Origin: Coprinus comatus
Taxonomy: Eukaryota > Basidiomycota > Agaricomycetes > Agaricales > Agaricaceae
Assembly: GCA_034638255.1 (NCBI GenBank)
Contig: JAWPGT010000013.1
Coordinates: 558,001-622,000 of the forward strand
Length of the DNA: 64,000 nucleotides
Reading direction: 5' to 3'
Position 1 is the first letter of the stretch. Each line of letters starts with the position of its first letter. The position numbers and the translations under genes were made by a program. The notes under the pieces were generated by a model that worked only from the letters and a program-made list of their open reading frames with translations, was not told where the DNA came from and did no database searches. This document shows, one piece after another, positions 1 through 10,523 of this stretch.

Positions 1-993
1 CCAACAGTCTCACCTGTCCACTGTGGCAGGTGCGCCCATATGACGTTAAAAATATCCAATGCCCTCGAATGACATTGCGACTTACACGCCCTATTCCTCG
101 GACTGCGACCAGCATCTCAGCCAACTCTTCATCATTTGCTGACAAAATCTTCTCCGTTGACACCCGACCATCTACAAATCTTTTGGCCAGATCCTGGACT
201 AGCAAAGAACTTGTTCAACAGACCACAGTATATCGATTGGTTGGCTTACTATATTCGGCTTTCCGAGTACTTAAACCAGCGGATTTGAGTGTAACCAAGT
301 CTGTCGCGGCTACTTGACGTGGTGAGGGAAACGAAGGTATACTGTAAAGATGTGTCATCTCCTCTTGAAACCCATCACCAAAGTTGGTCAAAGCTTACAG
401 CGTGTCTCCGGGTTTCTCGGGAAGAGTTGGGTCGTATAGACGTTTAAACTTATGAATAATAGACCGCGCCGCTAGCCATGATATCTGCTGGCCCCTGAGA
501 AATAATTAACTTGATAGATACCAATACAATGCTGAAAAAACGGTACAAGATAGACGTAGAAAGGGCTCTGGATAGGAGTCAATTTCTCGCGAGGTTTGAT
601 CTCGGGGGGAACATACTGGAATGGATGGAAACTCTCCAAGTTTTCGTAGGGTTTGCATGGCATTTTGTTGAATAAGTCTTCGAAGCGATGGTCAGCGCTA
701 ACAAGATGACGTTTTGCCTTGTCAAGATCGAACGTTAGTGTAACTGGTACAGATATGTCTGTATCCTCCCCCTTCAAGGATACAACGTTTAGTGGTATTC
801 CAGTGTTATGTTGGGGGTTATCTGCATTGATTGTAGTGGCCTTCCGAGCTTTCTTTAGAACATCTACGTTTGAGTCGTCTTCGTCATTTCTCCTGTTCTT
901 GGCTTTTGAAATAACTTGACTCTTAGTCAACATGGAAATAGTGTCTTTACTAGCGATAGTGGCAGAAATCCTCGTGGAAGAACGTGTTGCAGG
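1..993 (-). CDS. MAG1: DNA-3-methyladenine glycosylase (MAG1/AlkA type), C-terminus beyond window
   Basis: Base-excision repair glycosylase of the HhH-GPD superfamily that removes alkylated bases in the nucleus. I spliced exons at 617-993, 547-567, 399-494, 252-341, 86-198 and 14-20. The product starts MPATRSSTRIS, then a basic linker, then FDLDKAKRHLVSADHRFEDL, and the family motif LGQQISWLAARSI is rebuilt across a 21-nt exon. Further on come PRQVAATDL, AGLSTRKAEY and VRGIGRWT, the start of the helix-hairpin-helix. The catalytic aspartate would lie beyond base 1, so the gene is cut by the window edge. The ATG at 993 was chosen because it opens a typical fungal N-terminus; an in-frame ATG at 1080 is less likely. 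Every junction is GT-AG and in phase. The family call is seen directly in the motifs; substrate range is inferred. Confidence 0.9.
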
Positions 994-1200
994 CATAATG
1001 GACGCGAATAACATCCAAAGGCGCTGATGAGGCTTATGGGGTGTAAGTATTTGATGGACAAGACCAATGATTACAAACAATGGCAGTAAGAGTATAAGTA
1101 AGTGGGGTTATCAACCTGGGGCTAATTACTAATTTGCTTATTTAGATTGAGAACTTTTCTGACAACCAGTATTGTAGACAGGTGATGTAAGTACACGAAT

Positions 1201-1477
1201 TCAATGTTAGAAAGCTGGTGGTATCTGACGATGCCGTTGGGTAGCCCGGATGTGATGGCGGTAGGCGCAAGGATACTCAGCCAAAGTACATCCCGGACTC
1301 GGTCTCAGTGATCCATGGTGTAAGGCTGTCGTCGACGGGGAGGTTGGCAGTGGGGATGCCTACGTCATTGGAGCCACGCCTGAAGCCCTTGATTACTTAC
1401 TTTGCCTTCTATCTGCCGGTGGTAGGTGCTTCGGGCCCTGTAGAGGGGCCGATGGGCAGAGGGCGGGTGGTAGCCAT
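1201..1477 (-). pseudogene. Riboflavin kinase (FMN1) relic, 5' part only
   Basis: Reading the minus strand from an ATG at 1477 gives an N-terminus ending PEAPTTGR. A different frame gives IEGKVS, and another gives GFRRGSNDVGIPTANLPVDD followed by SLTPWITETESGMYFG. The PTAN signature and the SGxYFG segment are characteristic of riboflavin kinase, which makes FMN from riboflavin. At least two frameshifts (near 1416 and 1393-1398) and a TGA at about 1276, where the family has Trp after YFG, break the frame. The downstream half of the kinase fold is not found before the MAG1 start at 993. I read it as a truncated, decayed copy. The match rests on remembered family motifs, not a search. Confidence 0.72.
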
Positions 1478-1915
1478 TGAGTTGTTGGTCGAAGTTGGAA
1501 GGGTTGCTAGGAGATGAGAGGAGATCCGTACTTGCAGTTGTCGAGGATATAGCCTGATCGATTTTGAGTTGTGACTCTTACCGGCGATGGCGAGAAAGCC
1601 CTTAGGTTGAAGTGAATGCTAACCTAGATCAAGAAAGTGTAGCCAAGCTAGACTTGATACTATCGTTACCCAGAGGTTCGGAATCACCACAAATTCGGAA
1701 TTCCCGTTTCCTCCTCGCTCGGGGCAAGTTTGCACCTGAAAACTTATATGCTTATTATTTACGCTATTTATGAGAGAATAGGTGGCTTTTATTTATTGAG
1801 TTAGGTCTCTAGCTTATATAAGATAAGATGATGGCCGTTCCTGTTTTGGCCAAGTCATCCAATGAAACCCCTGATTGAACTTCCGAAATCCATCTTCCCT
1901 ACCCCAAACATAACC
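1478..1915. promoter_or_regulatory. Intergenic, TATA-like box ahead of first I9 inhibitor
   Basis: No coding signal seen. TATATAAG at 1815-1822 lies about 100 bp before the chosen ATG (1916) of the first inhibitor gene and 47 bp before an in-frame upstream ATG at 1862, so it is a plausible core promoter. The rest is AT-rich without repeats I can support. Confidence 0.4.
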
Positions 1916-2401
1916 ATGTCTGAAGTCAAGCGTACATTACCTTTACTACTTTACAAACCAAGGCTCACTCAAGTGTGTCCACAGGTTTCATCATCAATTT
2001 CAAAGAAGGTACTGCAGATGAGGTTGTGGACAAAGCAATTGAGGATATCAAGTTGAATGGTACAGTAATCGATTGGTCTTACCTGTATCAATCATCACTT
2101 ATATGAACCCATCTTCGTGAATAGGCGGTACTCTCTACTCCGATTATAGACCTCTTATGCCTGTGAGTCTTCCTTAGATTTGAGCACTTGAACCCCACGT
2201 CGAGTGATTGTGTGCTGCGGAATGTTACTAGGCTTTTGCTGCGGACGTCCCGGAAGCCTATTTGAACTCGTTCAAGTCATCTTTAGATGATCAACTTACA
2301 TCAGTTGGTAAGTCCTACATTCATAATCCTAATTTTTATTTTATTTCTTCCTTCTTACAATTATGACAGAGCTTGACGGTACGGTTACGACACAAATTTG
2401 A
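1916..2401 (+). CDS. Peptidase inhibitor I9 (subtilisin-propeptide-like), copy A
   Basis: Small, probably cytosolic inhibitor of serine proteases related to Pleurotus proteinase A inhibitor and yeast Pbi2. Exons 1916-1931, 1985-2059, 2125-2162, 2232-2307 and 2370-2401 splice to 78 residues. Visible landmarks are FIINFKEGTADEVVDKAIED, a GGTLYSDY turn, FAADVPEAYLNSF and the C-terminus LDGTVTTQI. In this family the C-terminal tail occupies the protease active site, as a free propeptide would. There is no signal peptide. An in-frame ATG at 1862 would add 18 residues; 1916 is preferred because it aligns with the start of copy B and has a good AACCATG context. No subtilase lies nearby. Its target is probably an endogenous vacuolar or secreted subtilase, which is inference. 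Confidence 0.86.
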
Positions 2402-2834
2402 AACCGACGCTTGTATTAACCAATATAACATCTAATATTTACCTTGTCAATGACACTATGATATGTTATGAAAAGTGATCATGGAGATAATATTGACACC
2501 ATACATAACCTAATGTGCACGCCTATATGTACGGTACGTATCCACTGCGGAATATAAGTATGGTAGTAGTGAACACACGGCAAAGAATCAAGACCACATG
2601 GTTTAACCATCCAAATGCGATGTTGCGTGACTCATGCTGTGTAGAACCAGGTGGAACAAACCTGTACACAATTCTTGACCACGACACTCTCATTGGCGAT
2701 ATTCCTGATCGAGACACCCTTCTAGAATACTTAAATCACAAAGCATTTGTGGGATTCTCAAGCCTCCATCCACTTGACTGTCTACTATTATACTCTTACG
2801 CTCGTGTTGTCGTTCAGTTTCCACACGAAGTACA
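2402..2834. other. Spacer between the two I9 inhibitor genes
   Basis: 433 bp, AT-rich. Short open frames occur on both strands but none resembles a family I know or fits splice signals. It presumably holds the terminator of copy A and the promoter of copy B. No third inhibitor copy is detectable. Confidence 0.5.
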
Positions 2835-3306
2835 ATGCCAGGACGTATGTTTGTGATATTTCTGTTATGAACTAGTATTCGTAGTACAGGGGCTAATCTA
2901 GTACTGACTTCTGTCTGAAGGTTATATTGTCATTTTCAAAGATAAGGCCACGAATGAACAGGTTGAGCAATATAAAGCAAAAATACAATCACAAGGTCCG
3001 TCAACTGGCTTTTTTTACGTTACCCTTAGTACTATAACAATGTATCGGGAACACAGGTGGAAAGCTTCATGCCGAATACGATGCTCTGTTCAAGGTAAAT
3101 CACAACACCACATTACACACATTAATACATACCTACTTTGTACCATTCTAGGGCTTTTCTGCCGAAGTTCCAGATGGATTTGTTTCAATACTTGAAACAG
3201 ACGATTTGATTGATATTATTGGTATGTAGACTGTTATTTACATTCATGGGTTACAATACTGACACCTACCACAGAACCAGATGGTGTCGTAACTACCCAA
3301 CACTAA
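2835..3306 (+). CDS. Peptidase inhibitor I9 (subtilisin-propeptide-like), copy B
   Basis: Tandem paralogue of the gene at 1916. Exons 2835-2844, 2921-2995, 3057-3094, 3152-3221 and 3275-3306 give 74 residues. The first exon is only 10 nt (MPG plus one base). The protein reads YIVIFKDKATNEQVEQYKAK, GGKLHAEYDALFKGFSAEVP, then DGFVSILETDD and the inhibitory-type tail EPDGVVTTQH. This copy is closer to the Pleurotus-type consensus than copy A. All four introns sit at positions and phases equivalent to those in copy A, and internal exons 2 (75 nt), 3 (38 nt) and 5 (32 nt) are identical in length, so the pair arose by tandem duplication of an intron-containing gene. No secretion signal is present. 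Confidence 0.88.
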
Positions 3307-3506
3307 CTTTGCACTAATTTTCGATATAAGTATACTACAAAAGGTTGTATATTATATGTAGGGGTAATATAATGTACATCAAAAGTTCCAAAAAAAAACA
3401 TACGTAGCAAATGTTCTGCGATGATCAAAAAACAACAACATATATATCAGGATAGATGACAGATGTAAAAGGTCGTTACAATGTCGTGCAAGCTCGTCAA
3501 TGATCA

Positions 3507-5112
3507 TCACATATTGGGCGATTCGGACACTTCTTTACTCGCAACCATATCCAATACTGAATGGATAGGAACAGGTGTGAGAAAGGGTATCCTATGAGTA
3601 GGTAGAGGTTTTGGTGAAGGACGAGTCGGTTCAGGTCCAGAGGGTTCCTTCAACTCGTCTTCATCTTTGGGAGGATTGATAGAGAGTATAGGGGGGTCAA
3701 GGAAGTCCCATGGTCTTGGTACCTGCCGAGGCAGATTAATGCGCTTCCCAGGTAAGATGGTGATCACATACCAACGCTGCTGGCATAATCCTTAACGTAT
3801 CGTGGTGAGCCTAGATTTCATTGGTAGTCGAAGGGTTTACTTACCATGTCGCGGCACAAACGACACCTTTTCCTTGATCCTCCTTTTTTATCTGTGCAAA
3901 CTCATAGTCGATGAACTGGGAGATGTACCGCACTAAGGGTAATATTTCCCTGACACCGTTATTCACTAGGGATAAGGCTGTGAGGAAGTTCATAACCGCT
4001 CCTGTGATGGATTGTGTACTCTAGAAATATAATGTTATCAGGACAAGCGTTATGGAACAAGAAATGCATACACTGAGGTATTCCAGGGAAGGAGGTGGAA
4101 GCAGTAACTCAAGACCCCACCAATCTGCTGTTTGTTCAAGATCTTACAACTGTGAACCTAAGGGTGTCCGACGTACAAGTAAGAATGGACATCCTATCAA
4201 TTGGTGGATGTATCCCTGTTATGGGAAGATCAATGTTGATATTGGTGCACAAATAGTACGCACTGTACCTTTATGGTCCGGTACGATTGCCTTGCTACTA
4301 GCATAACCGAGGGCCATGAGCTGAGGAGTAATTTTTTGAATGCCTCTTATTATAGTTTCTGGCGTGGGTAGAGCGCCTGCCAAAAGTCCAGGTCCGTCGC
4401 CGGGCTGACCTATACCAAGGTCTGAATTGATAAGATCAACGATACGGACGTCGTTTAAAATATTCGTCAAACTCTCTATCGAAACCGAGGCCAACCCTTC
4501 CAAGGACACGCTCCCTATTTCACCTATTTCATCAGATGTGGCAAGCTTAGAGAAATGAAGTCTATCCGCTTCTGCGTCTGTATATTGAAGGCAGACAGCA
4601 TGTAGCGGCCCACATTGCCCTGCAGGATGTAAGTTGCCAATTACATCGCTTGCAAGACGCCGAGTCTGTTGATCAGCTATAGAGAGTATGCGGAGTTCGG
4701 CAATGATGCGATTAGCAGTCTTGGGCTTGGCAAGACTTGACTTGACTTTGGAAAGGTCTGGTTTGGCAATGACTTTGCTGACCTTGGCATTGCTTGCTCG
4801 TGGCGCCCCAACGATGAGCGAACGGACGATGAGGGCAGAATTTTTGGCCTTCTTTCTTGAGCCTCCATTTCCGCGAAGAAATCGAAATTCAGTAGGGGGT
4901 GTACTGTCCATTGGCCTTGCTTTACGCTTCATTCGTATCGAATGTACCTGGCCAACGACGTGAACCTTTGGACTAGAAATTGAATGTGCAGGTGCACCCT
5001 TTGAGTGATGGGATGGTTGCTTTGAATGTTGGGGCTTTGACTTCAATTTAGATGATTTCCTTGGATCGGAGGGCAGGGATGATGCCTGAAGCGAGGAAAT
5101 AGCTGAACCCAT
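3507..5112 (-). CDS. Conserved orphan protein, 448 residues
   Basis: Function not recognised. Exons 4269-5112, 4177-4215, 4124-4072, 4020-3845, 3790-3772 (19 nt) and 3722-3507 join in phase to 448 residues starting MGSAISSLQASS. The first third is Ser/Lys/Pro-rich and basic, probably disordered. A folded-looking part follows with RIIAELRILSIADQQTRRLA, a stretch of alpha-helical repeats around SVSLEGLASVSIESLTNILN, then GIHPPIDRMSILTYWWGLE and SITGAVMNFLTALSLVNNG. The C-terminus is proline-rich (PRPWDFLDPP onward). No signal peptide or clear membrane segment is visible. It is divergent from the SSU1 gene with a 274-bp shared upstream region. The consistent splicing phase across five introns is the main evidence that it is real. 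Role unknown. Confidence 0.72.
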
Positions 5113-5386
5113 GGTTTGAGTCGATGATAAGGTATGCCAGGCTAGTTGGAAGAGTTTATATAGCAGCAGCTAAGCAGCTTCTCAGCGGCCGTGTGGACGC
5201 CGCCACGAAAAGACGCAGGAGATGTACTGCCAGTGGGACTGATAGGGGAAGTGTGACATCGTGCTGCATGATGCGTTATACTCAATCGGGCAGCACATAT
5301 GTGCTATTTATAAATATGCGACGGCAAAAAACACAAACACATATTCACAATGATTGGATCGAGTCACATCCTTACTACCGCTCACC

Positions 5387-6859
5387 ATGAGCACCGCCGC
5401 CAATCTCAAAAATGCAATAAGGTATTTTTTTACCTACTGATATTCGATGTAGTCAAGTTACCACTGAAGTAATTATAGACAAGCTTCGCCTGTACTATTT
5501 GCAATTCCAATGGGTTAGTGCCCATTCATTGCCCCTGTTGTATTGGATTCCGGATTCTGACTTCATGCATGAAATGGTTAGGTACAGGCTCAATAAGCAT
5601 GCTTTTCTTCGCCTTTCCTTACGGGAAAGAGACACAGCCAATGGTCATACTCAGTATGGTTTTCTATATATTGAACATCGTTCTCTTTGTTCTCTTCAAC
5701 GCATTAACAATCGCGCGGTACACTTTATATTTCGAGTCCCTCAAACCTGTACTACGAGATGCTGGCTCGAGCCTCTTCTTCGCCTGTTATCCTATGGGAG
5801 CCACAACGATCCTCAATGTTTCCATAGAGGTTGCCTATCGTTATTATGGTTTTGGTGGGAAAAGTTTTGTATACTTCATATGGGTATTATGGTGGCTTAA
5901 TGTTGCTATCTCTGCTGTGTGCTTGTGGGGAGGTACCCATCTCATGTAAGTGATCGACTCATTTTTGTGTTGTAATAAACTGTAAAACTTAAATTTTGAA
6001 ATTAGGATCACCAGGCATTCACACTCACTTCCATCAATGACTGCAACGTGGATCCTTCCAGTCGTTACATTCACCGTTGCTGCATCTACGGGTGCTTTGA
6101 CTGCAGAAATTTTGGCACCATACTCTCCCCACTCAGCTCTCGTAACTTTGACCGTTTCAGCATTCCTTTTGACAACTGGCTTCTTTCTCGCCTCAATGAT
6201 GCTCACGGTGTATATCATGAGATTGATTATACACGGCTTCCCCCCAGGACTCAGTATACTATCTGTGTTTCTGCCTCTTGGTGTTTCTGCACAGTCAGGG
6301 TATGCGGTTTCCTTGCTTGGGATTAACATCAAACATCTTCTCCCCATCATTTCATCCCAGTCGTATTTCTTCTCATCGACTCAAACCGGCGATATAATCA
6401 GTAGTTTCTGCGCAATTACGGCTTTTCTGCTGTGGTCATGGGCAGTTCTCTGGATTGCCTATGCTATTCTGGGCCTAACACATATACTCAGGAGGGCCCG
6501 CATTGGATTCAAGCTCACTTTCTGGGGACTTGTTTTTCCCAATGTAAGTCGAAATTGTGGTGTTTTATACACTGCTTGACTGACTTGCTGTCCTTTCAGG
6601 GGTTTTCGCTAATTTAACCATTCATCTCGCCACTGTTTTCGACTCGGGATTTTACCGTGTATTTGGAGCGATATATTCCATATTGACACTCTTACTATGG
6701 ATATTCGTTAGCTATCACTCCATTAAGTCGCTTCCCTTATTGTTGCGAGTAGCAAACACAGAAAAGTCAGTAGTTCAAGACAACGGGGATACTAGAAGTA
6801 CCATTGGTTCCATTCATTACGAGAAAACTTTGATAGACAATAATGTGCCACATTCATAG
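5387..6859 (+). CDS. SSU1: SSU1-type sulfite efflux transporter (TDT family)
   Basis: Plasma-membrane exporter of the tellurite-resistance/dicarboxylate transporter family; yeast SSU1 expels sulfite. Exons are 5387-5421, 5479-5513, 5582-5945, 6006-6559 and 6600-6859, 415 residues with about ten hydrophobic segments. Diagnostic strings are AIPMGTGSISMLFFAFPYG, FFACYPMGATTILN, FVYFIWVLWW and GLVFPN. The last intron is awkward: the perfect donor GTAAGT at 6544 leaves the reading frame out of phase by one base with the only usable acceptor (6599). The in-frame solution uses a weaker donor at 6560 (40-nt intron) and inserts VSRNC before GVFANL. Either that is real or one G is missing at the acceptor. 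Whether the substrate is sulfite, malate or another anion is inferred from the closer SSU1-like motifs. Confidence 0.87.
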
Positions 6860-7232
6860 AATCGGCGAGTTCTTATTAATTGCCGATGTGATTTTTTGGG
6901 CCAACACATCAACATTTTAGAGAATATTTTACTCACTTTGCTTTTGATGCTAATATATTTATATTTTTGAGATCATCTTTTATACACCTGTTTGGACAAC
7001 GCAGTCCTCCAAATGTACTGGAATAAAAGCTTGAGTTTATTGTGCTGTCCCACGAGTCACTCTTCAAGTTCACTGAACTTCTGGATTTTGTGGAAGGCTT
7101 CAATTTCTACCCAGATTTAGGGCGGTTTATGACATGGCACGTTGGGCACAGCCACAGGACGTGTCTCCATTCCCTCGAGGTGATTGAACCTCGGAGTCTA
7201 AATACTTTCCCAGATAACACTCCCACTTTCGT
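6860..7232. other. Intergenic, SSU1 terminator and PI4K promoter
   Basis: 373 bp between two plus-strand genes. AT-rich to about 7020, with AATAAA-like sequence at 7021-7026, then more mixed sequence. An open frame from about 7042 has no ATG start and no recognisable product. Nothing else seen. Confidence 0.45.
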
Positions 7233-10200
7233 ATGCCAGGCAGAGCAACTCGTTCAGGGTATCAACCCCTGTCTCAAAATATCGACGAGGAGGCCGATCC
7301 CGGGGTCTTCGAAGCAGATGTGGGGTTGCAGCAACCACTTATTACTGATTCTACACGTGGACTGCGTCGCTCAGGTCGGTCAAGTAGCATCGACTTGACA
7401 AAGCTCGATAACGCTTTCAAGAGGTATGTATACTCAGTGATTTTTTTGCAATATTGATATAGACTCTCTTGGGGGCCAGGTGGACTGAGTCGATTGCTCA
7501 GAAGGTTAAACGAAAGAATAAGAAGACACAGGAACATACCAAGATTCCTATATGGAAGAGCGTGTTTGAGCCGCAGGTGCCTAAAGTGTTGTCTTCGGAG
7601 GCTGTGGTATGTCGAGTGTAAGTAAGGTGTATGGATTGTGTTAATTCCATTCTGGTATCTAGGTCAAGACACTGGACCATAAGGCCCCTATGACGCAAGA
7701 GCAATTTGAAGCGTATGCATCATTTCTTGCCCGATGATTATGAGGGTGCCAATTTCTATTCAGCATAGCACAATCCGTGAAAGATGCAATACGGGAAGGC
7801 ATACATCCCAAGATGATTTCCAAGGGTTCATCGGGATCATATTTTGCTCGTTCAAAAGGAGTTGATGGGAGGGTTCATATTGTGGCGTGAGTACTCTTTC
7901 TCTCTCTTTTCGTGTTCTATAGCTCTTGTCGCTAGGGTATTCAAGCCTAAGGATGAAGAACCATACGGACGCCTGAATCCTAAGGTATGGATCTACGTTC
8001 TCTACTTGGCGTGCTACTTACTTGTCGATAGACAACTAAATGGATACATCGACAATTCCGATGGATCATACCATTCGGACGTGCTTGCCTTATACCCAAC
8101 CTAAGGTTGGTAGTGTACGGTCACTATACCTATTTAAATGCCAACCTATTATGACAGTTACATCTCTGAAGCTGCAGCTTCTCTGTTGGACAGACGGTTA
8201 AGTTTGTATGTTGTTCCCCCGACGTACCTTGTATCCCTATCAAGTCCTGTAAGTAATCACACTATGATACCTTGTTCGAGCCCACCAACATCATGATATC
8301 AGGCTTTCTTCTACGACTGGCTCGATAGAAATGCTGCCAAGAAAGGAAAGCCCTTGCCAGAAAAGGTCGGAAGTATGCAGTATTTTTTGCACGGGTACAC
8401 GGGTACGTGTCTTGATCTGTGTCTTCTTTCATACTGCAAAGTAATTGACCTCCAGATGCATCGGAATTCCTGCGCAAAAACCCTTGGCCTGGACGGTCTA
8501 TTGCAGATACATTTGATGATTCGAACCATCGGCATGGTGGAATTTCGAAACGTATTTTGCACACACTCAACGTCATGTGTGGCAAGACTGGCGATGGCGA
8601 CGACACATACGACGAAGCTGACTATGAGGAGGAGGAAAGAGTATTATTTGATGCTACAGAAGGCCAAGACGTCGAACGCCCCTTCTACTGGACACCGACT
8701 CTTCAACAAAGTTTTAGGGATGAACTGGAGAAGTGAGTTAACTTCGGGTGCACCGTATATCATCGACATTTACTAACAGTTACTGTAAGACTGGTGATAT
8801 TAGGTATTGCACTTGTATGACACCTATGATTACTGCTAATGCCACCTTTGTAGATTATTTGATGCTGAATACCGACCGCGGAGCGGACAATTATATGATC
8901 AAATACTGCGATGCTGACCATGAGAAAACTCTAGTAGATGTCGCACCAACCCGTACGATGAGATTGACAATGCCTCCTATGAGCGAGTTGAAACGAACGG
9001 GAAGCGCACCTGCCACAACTGGGGCTGACGCAGGTAGTTCTAGCCTTACGACAAATCCACCTGGTCTATCCGATACTTCCCCTATTGCTGATTATACTCG
9101 TGCTCCTCATATCCACATTGCGGCTATTGATAATTCACTTTCCTTCCCCCACGAATATCCACAGGGATGGCGCTCATATACCTATGGGTGGTTGTACCTA
9201 CCCGTTAGTGTGATTGGTCGACCGTTCAGCGAAAAGACAAGGAACCACTTCCTACCACTTCTGACATCTAAGACTTGGTGGGAAGAGACGACAATACAAC
9301 TACGTAAATTGTTTGCTGTTGACCCGGACTTTCATCCTAAGATGTTTGCGGTGAGATCATTCTTTCCATTTCCTGTAAAGGCATCTCAACTTTGTACAGA
9401 GACAAATGGCAGTAATCAAGGGTAAGATATTGAAGTATGATGTAGTTTTCTCCTTGTATTCTTACTTTCTTTATTCCTAGGGCAAGCATGGAATATCGTA
9501 CAGTCGCTCAAACATGTGGTAAGCAACCAAAAATACAGACATGACATTCTTACCTATTTTGGATCTTTCAGGATGAAGGTATACACCCACGACAACACTA
9601 ATGTTACTTATACTCATTGAGTTTGGTATAGGTCCTTTGGAACTGACACGTAGACAAAAGGTTTTAGTATGGGATGACGAAATAGAGGTACCAGAGGATG
9701 CTATCCATGAGACATTAGAAAACGGATTACCATCACCCCGTTTGTCTATCAGCAGTGTACCTATAACTCGACGAACAAGAAGTCAGAGCTCAGGCAGAGA
9801 TTTTCCACCCCCAATACGGCGTACATCTACAGATGCATCCGGTTTACCGCGACCAGTGCCGTTCGTTGCCAAATTCCAGCGTATACATCCCGGTACTACT
9901 GGTGTCACTGTATTGGAACATCTAGAAAGGTTGGATGCGGTAGAGGCTAGTTTACAGCGGTTAGGCGTGGATGAAGAGACGGAGGTTGACGTGGGAGAAG
10001 CAATCCAATCAAGGCCACTGCCGATCCCACAGCAACATAGCACTAACCCTAGAAATCTTCCGGGAACGACGTCCAGTTCAGTGCCTATAGCAACATCTTT
10101 CTCTCCACCAGGTAGCCCATTAGCCACGGTACCTGAAGTATCTTCCTCGGCAAGTTCTATTGCAGACGAGGATCTGATAGCATTGTCAAAGTCAACCTCA

Positions 10201-10419
10201 CATGTGGAAGGGCTGATGCGCCCAGAAATACATGAAGGCTTTGGGAGTTTTGCCAGTTCCAGTATTGACTGGATACAACCCCAACCCGAGACCAACGTCA
10301 AACGGAGAGTTATCGTTGAGGTGCGTGTTTTTCTTTCCATCTTTATTTAGTCTCATACTTTTAAACATTTGTAGCGATTGGAAACGGTCAACAAGAAACC
10401 CCTCTGTTCGTGTTGGTAG
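7233..10419 (+). CDS. LSB6: Type II phosphatidylinositol 4-kinase
   Basis: Makes PtdIns4P on endosomal, vacuolar or plasma membranes. Starts MPGRATRSGYQPLSQ at 7233; about ten short introns. Kinase landmarks in order: nucleotide-loop GSSGSYFARSKG, VFKPKDEEPYGRLNPK, YISEAAASLLDRRL, VVPPTYLVSLSSPAFFYDW, the catalytic LDYLMLNTDRGADNYMI, and the metal-binding IHIAAIDNSLSFPHEYPQGW. An acidic insert (about 8600-8690) precedes the catalytic loop, and a long Ser/Pro-rich tail (9700-10310) follows the kinase domain, making the protein far longer than yeast Lsb6. The C-terminus is LCSCW. The mammalian CCPCC palmitoylation block is replaced by KWIHRQFRWIIPFGRAC. It converges on the CUS2-like gene with about 100 bp between stops. 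Confidence 0.92.
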
Positions 10420-10523
10420 GCTGTATTATTGCGAGGGCTGAGATCTGTTATCCTTCTAAATTATACATATCTTGTCGTTGGATTTGCTTTCACTAATAAA
10501 ATAGTAGTTCGGGATTCATGCAC

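Noticed and set aside
2515..2856. 113-residue frame between the I9 genes
   Set aside because: It lacks an ATG at its start, shows no I9 similarity and overlaps the first exon of copy B in another frame.
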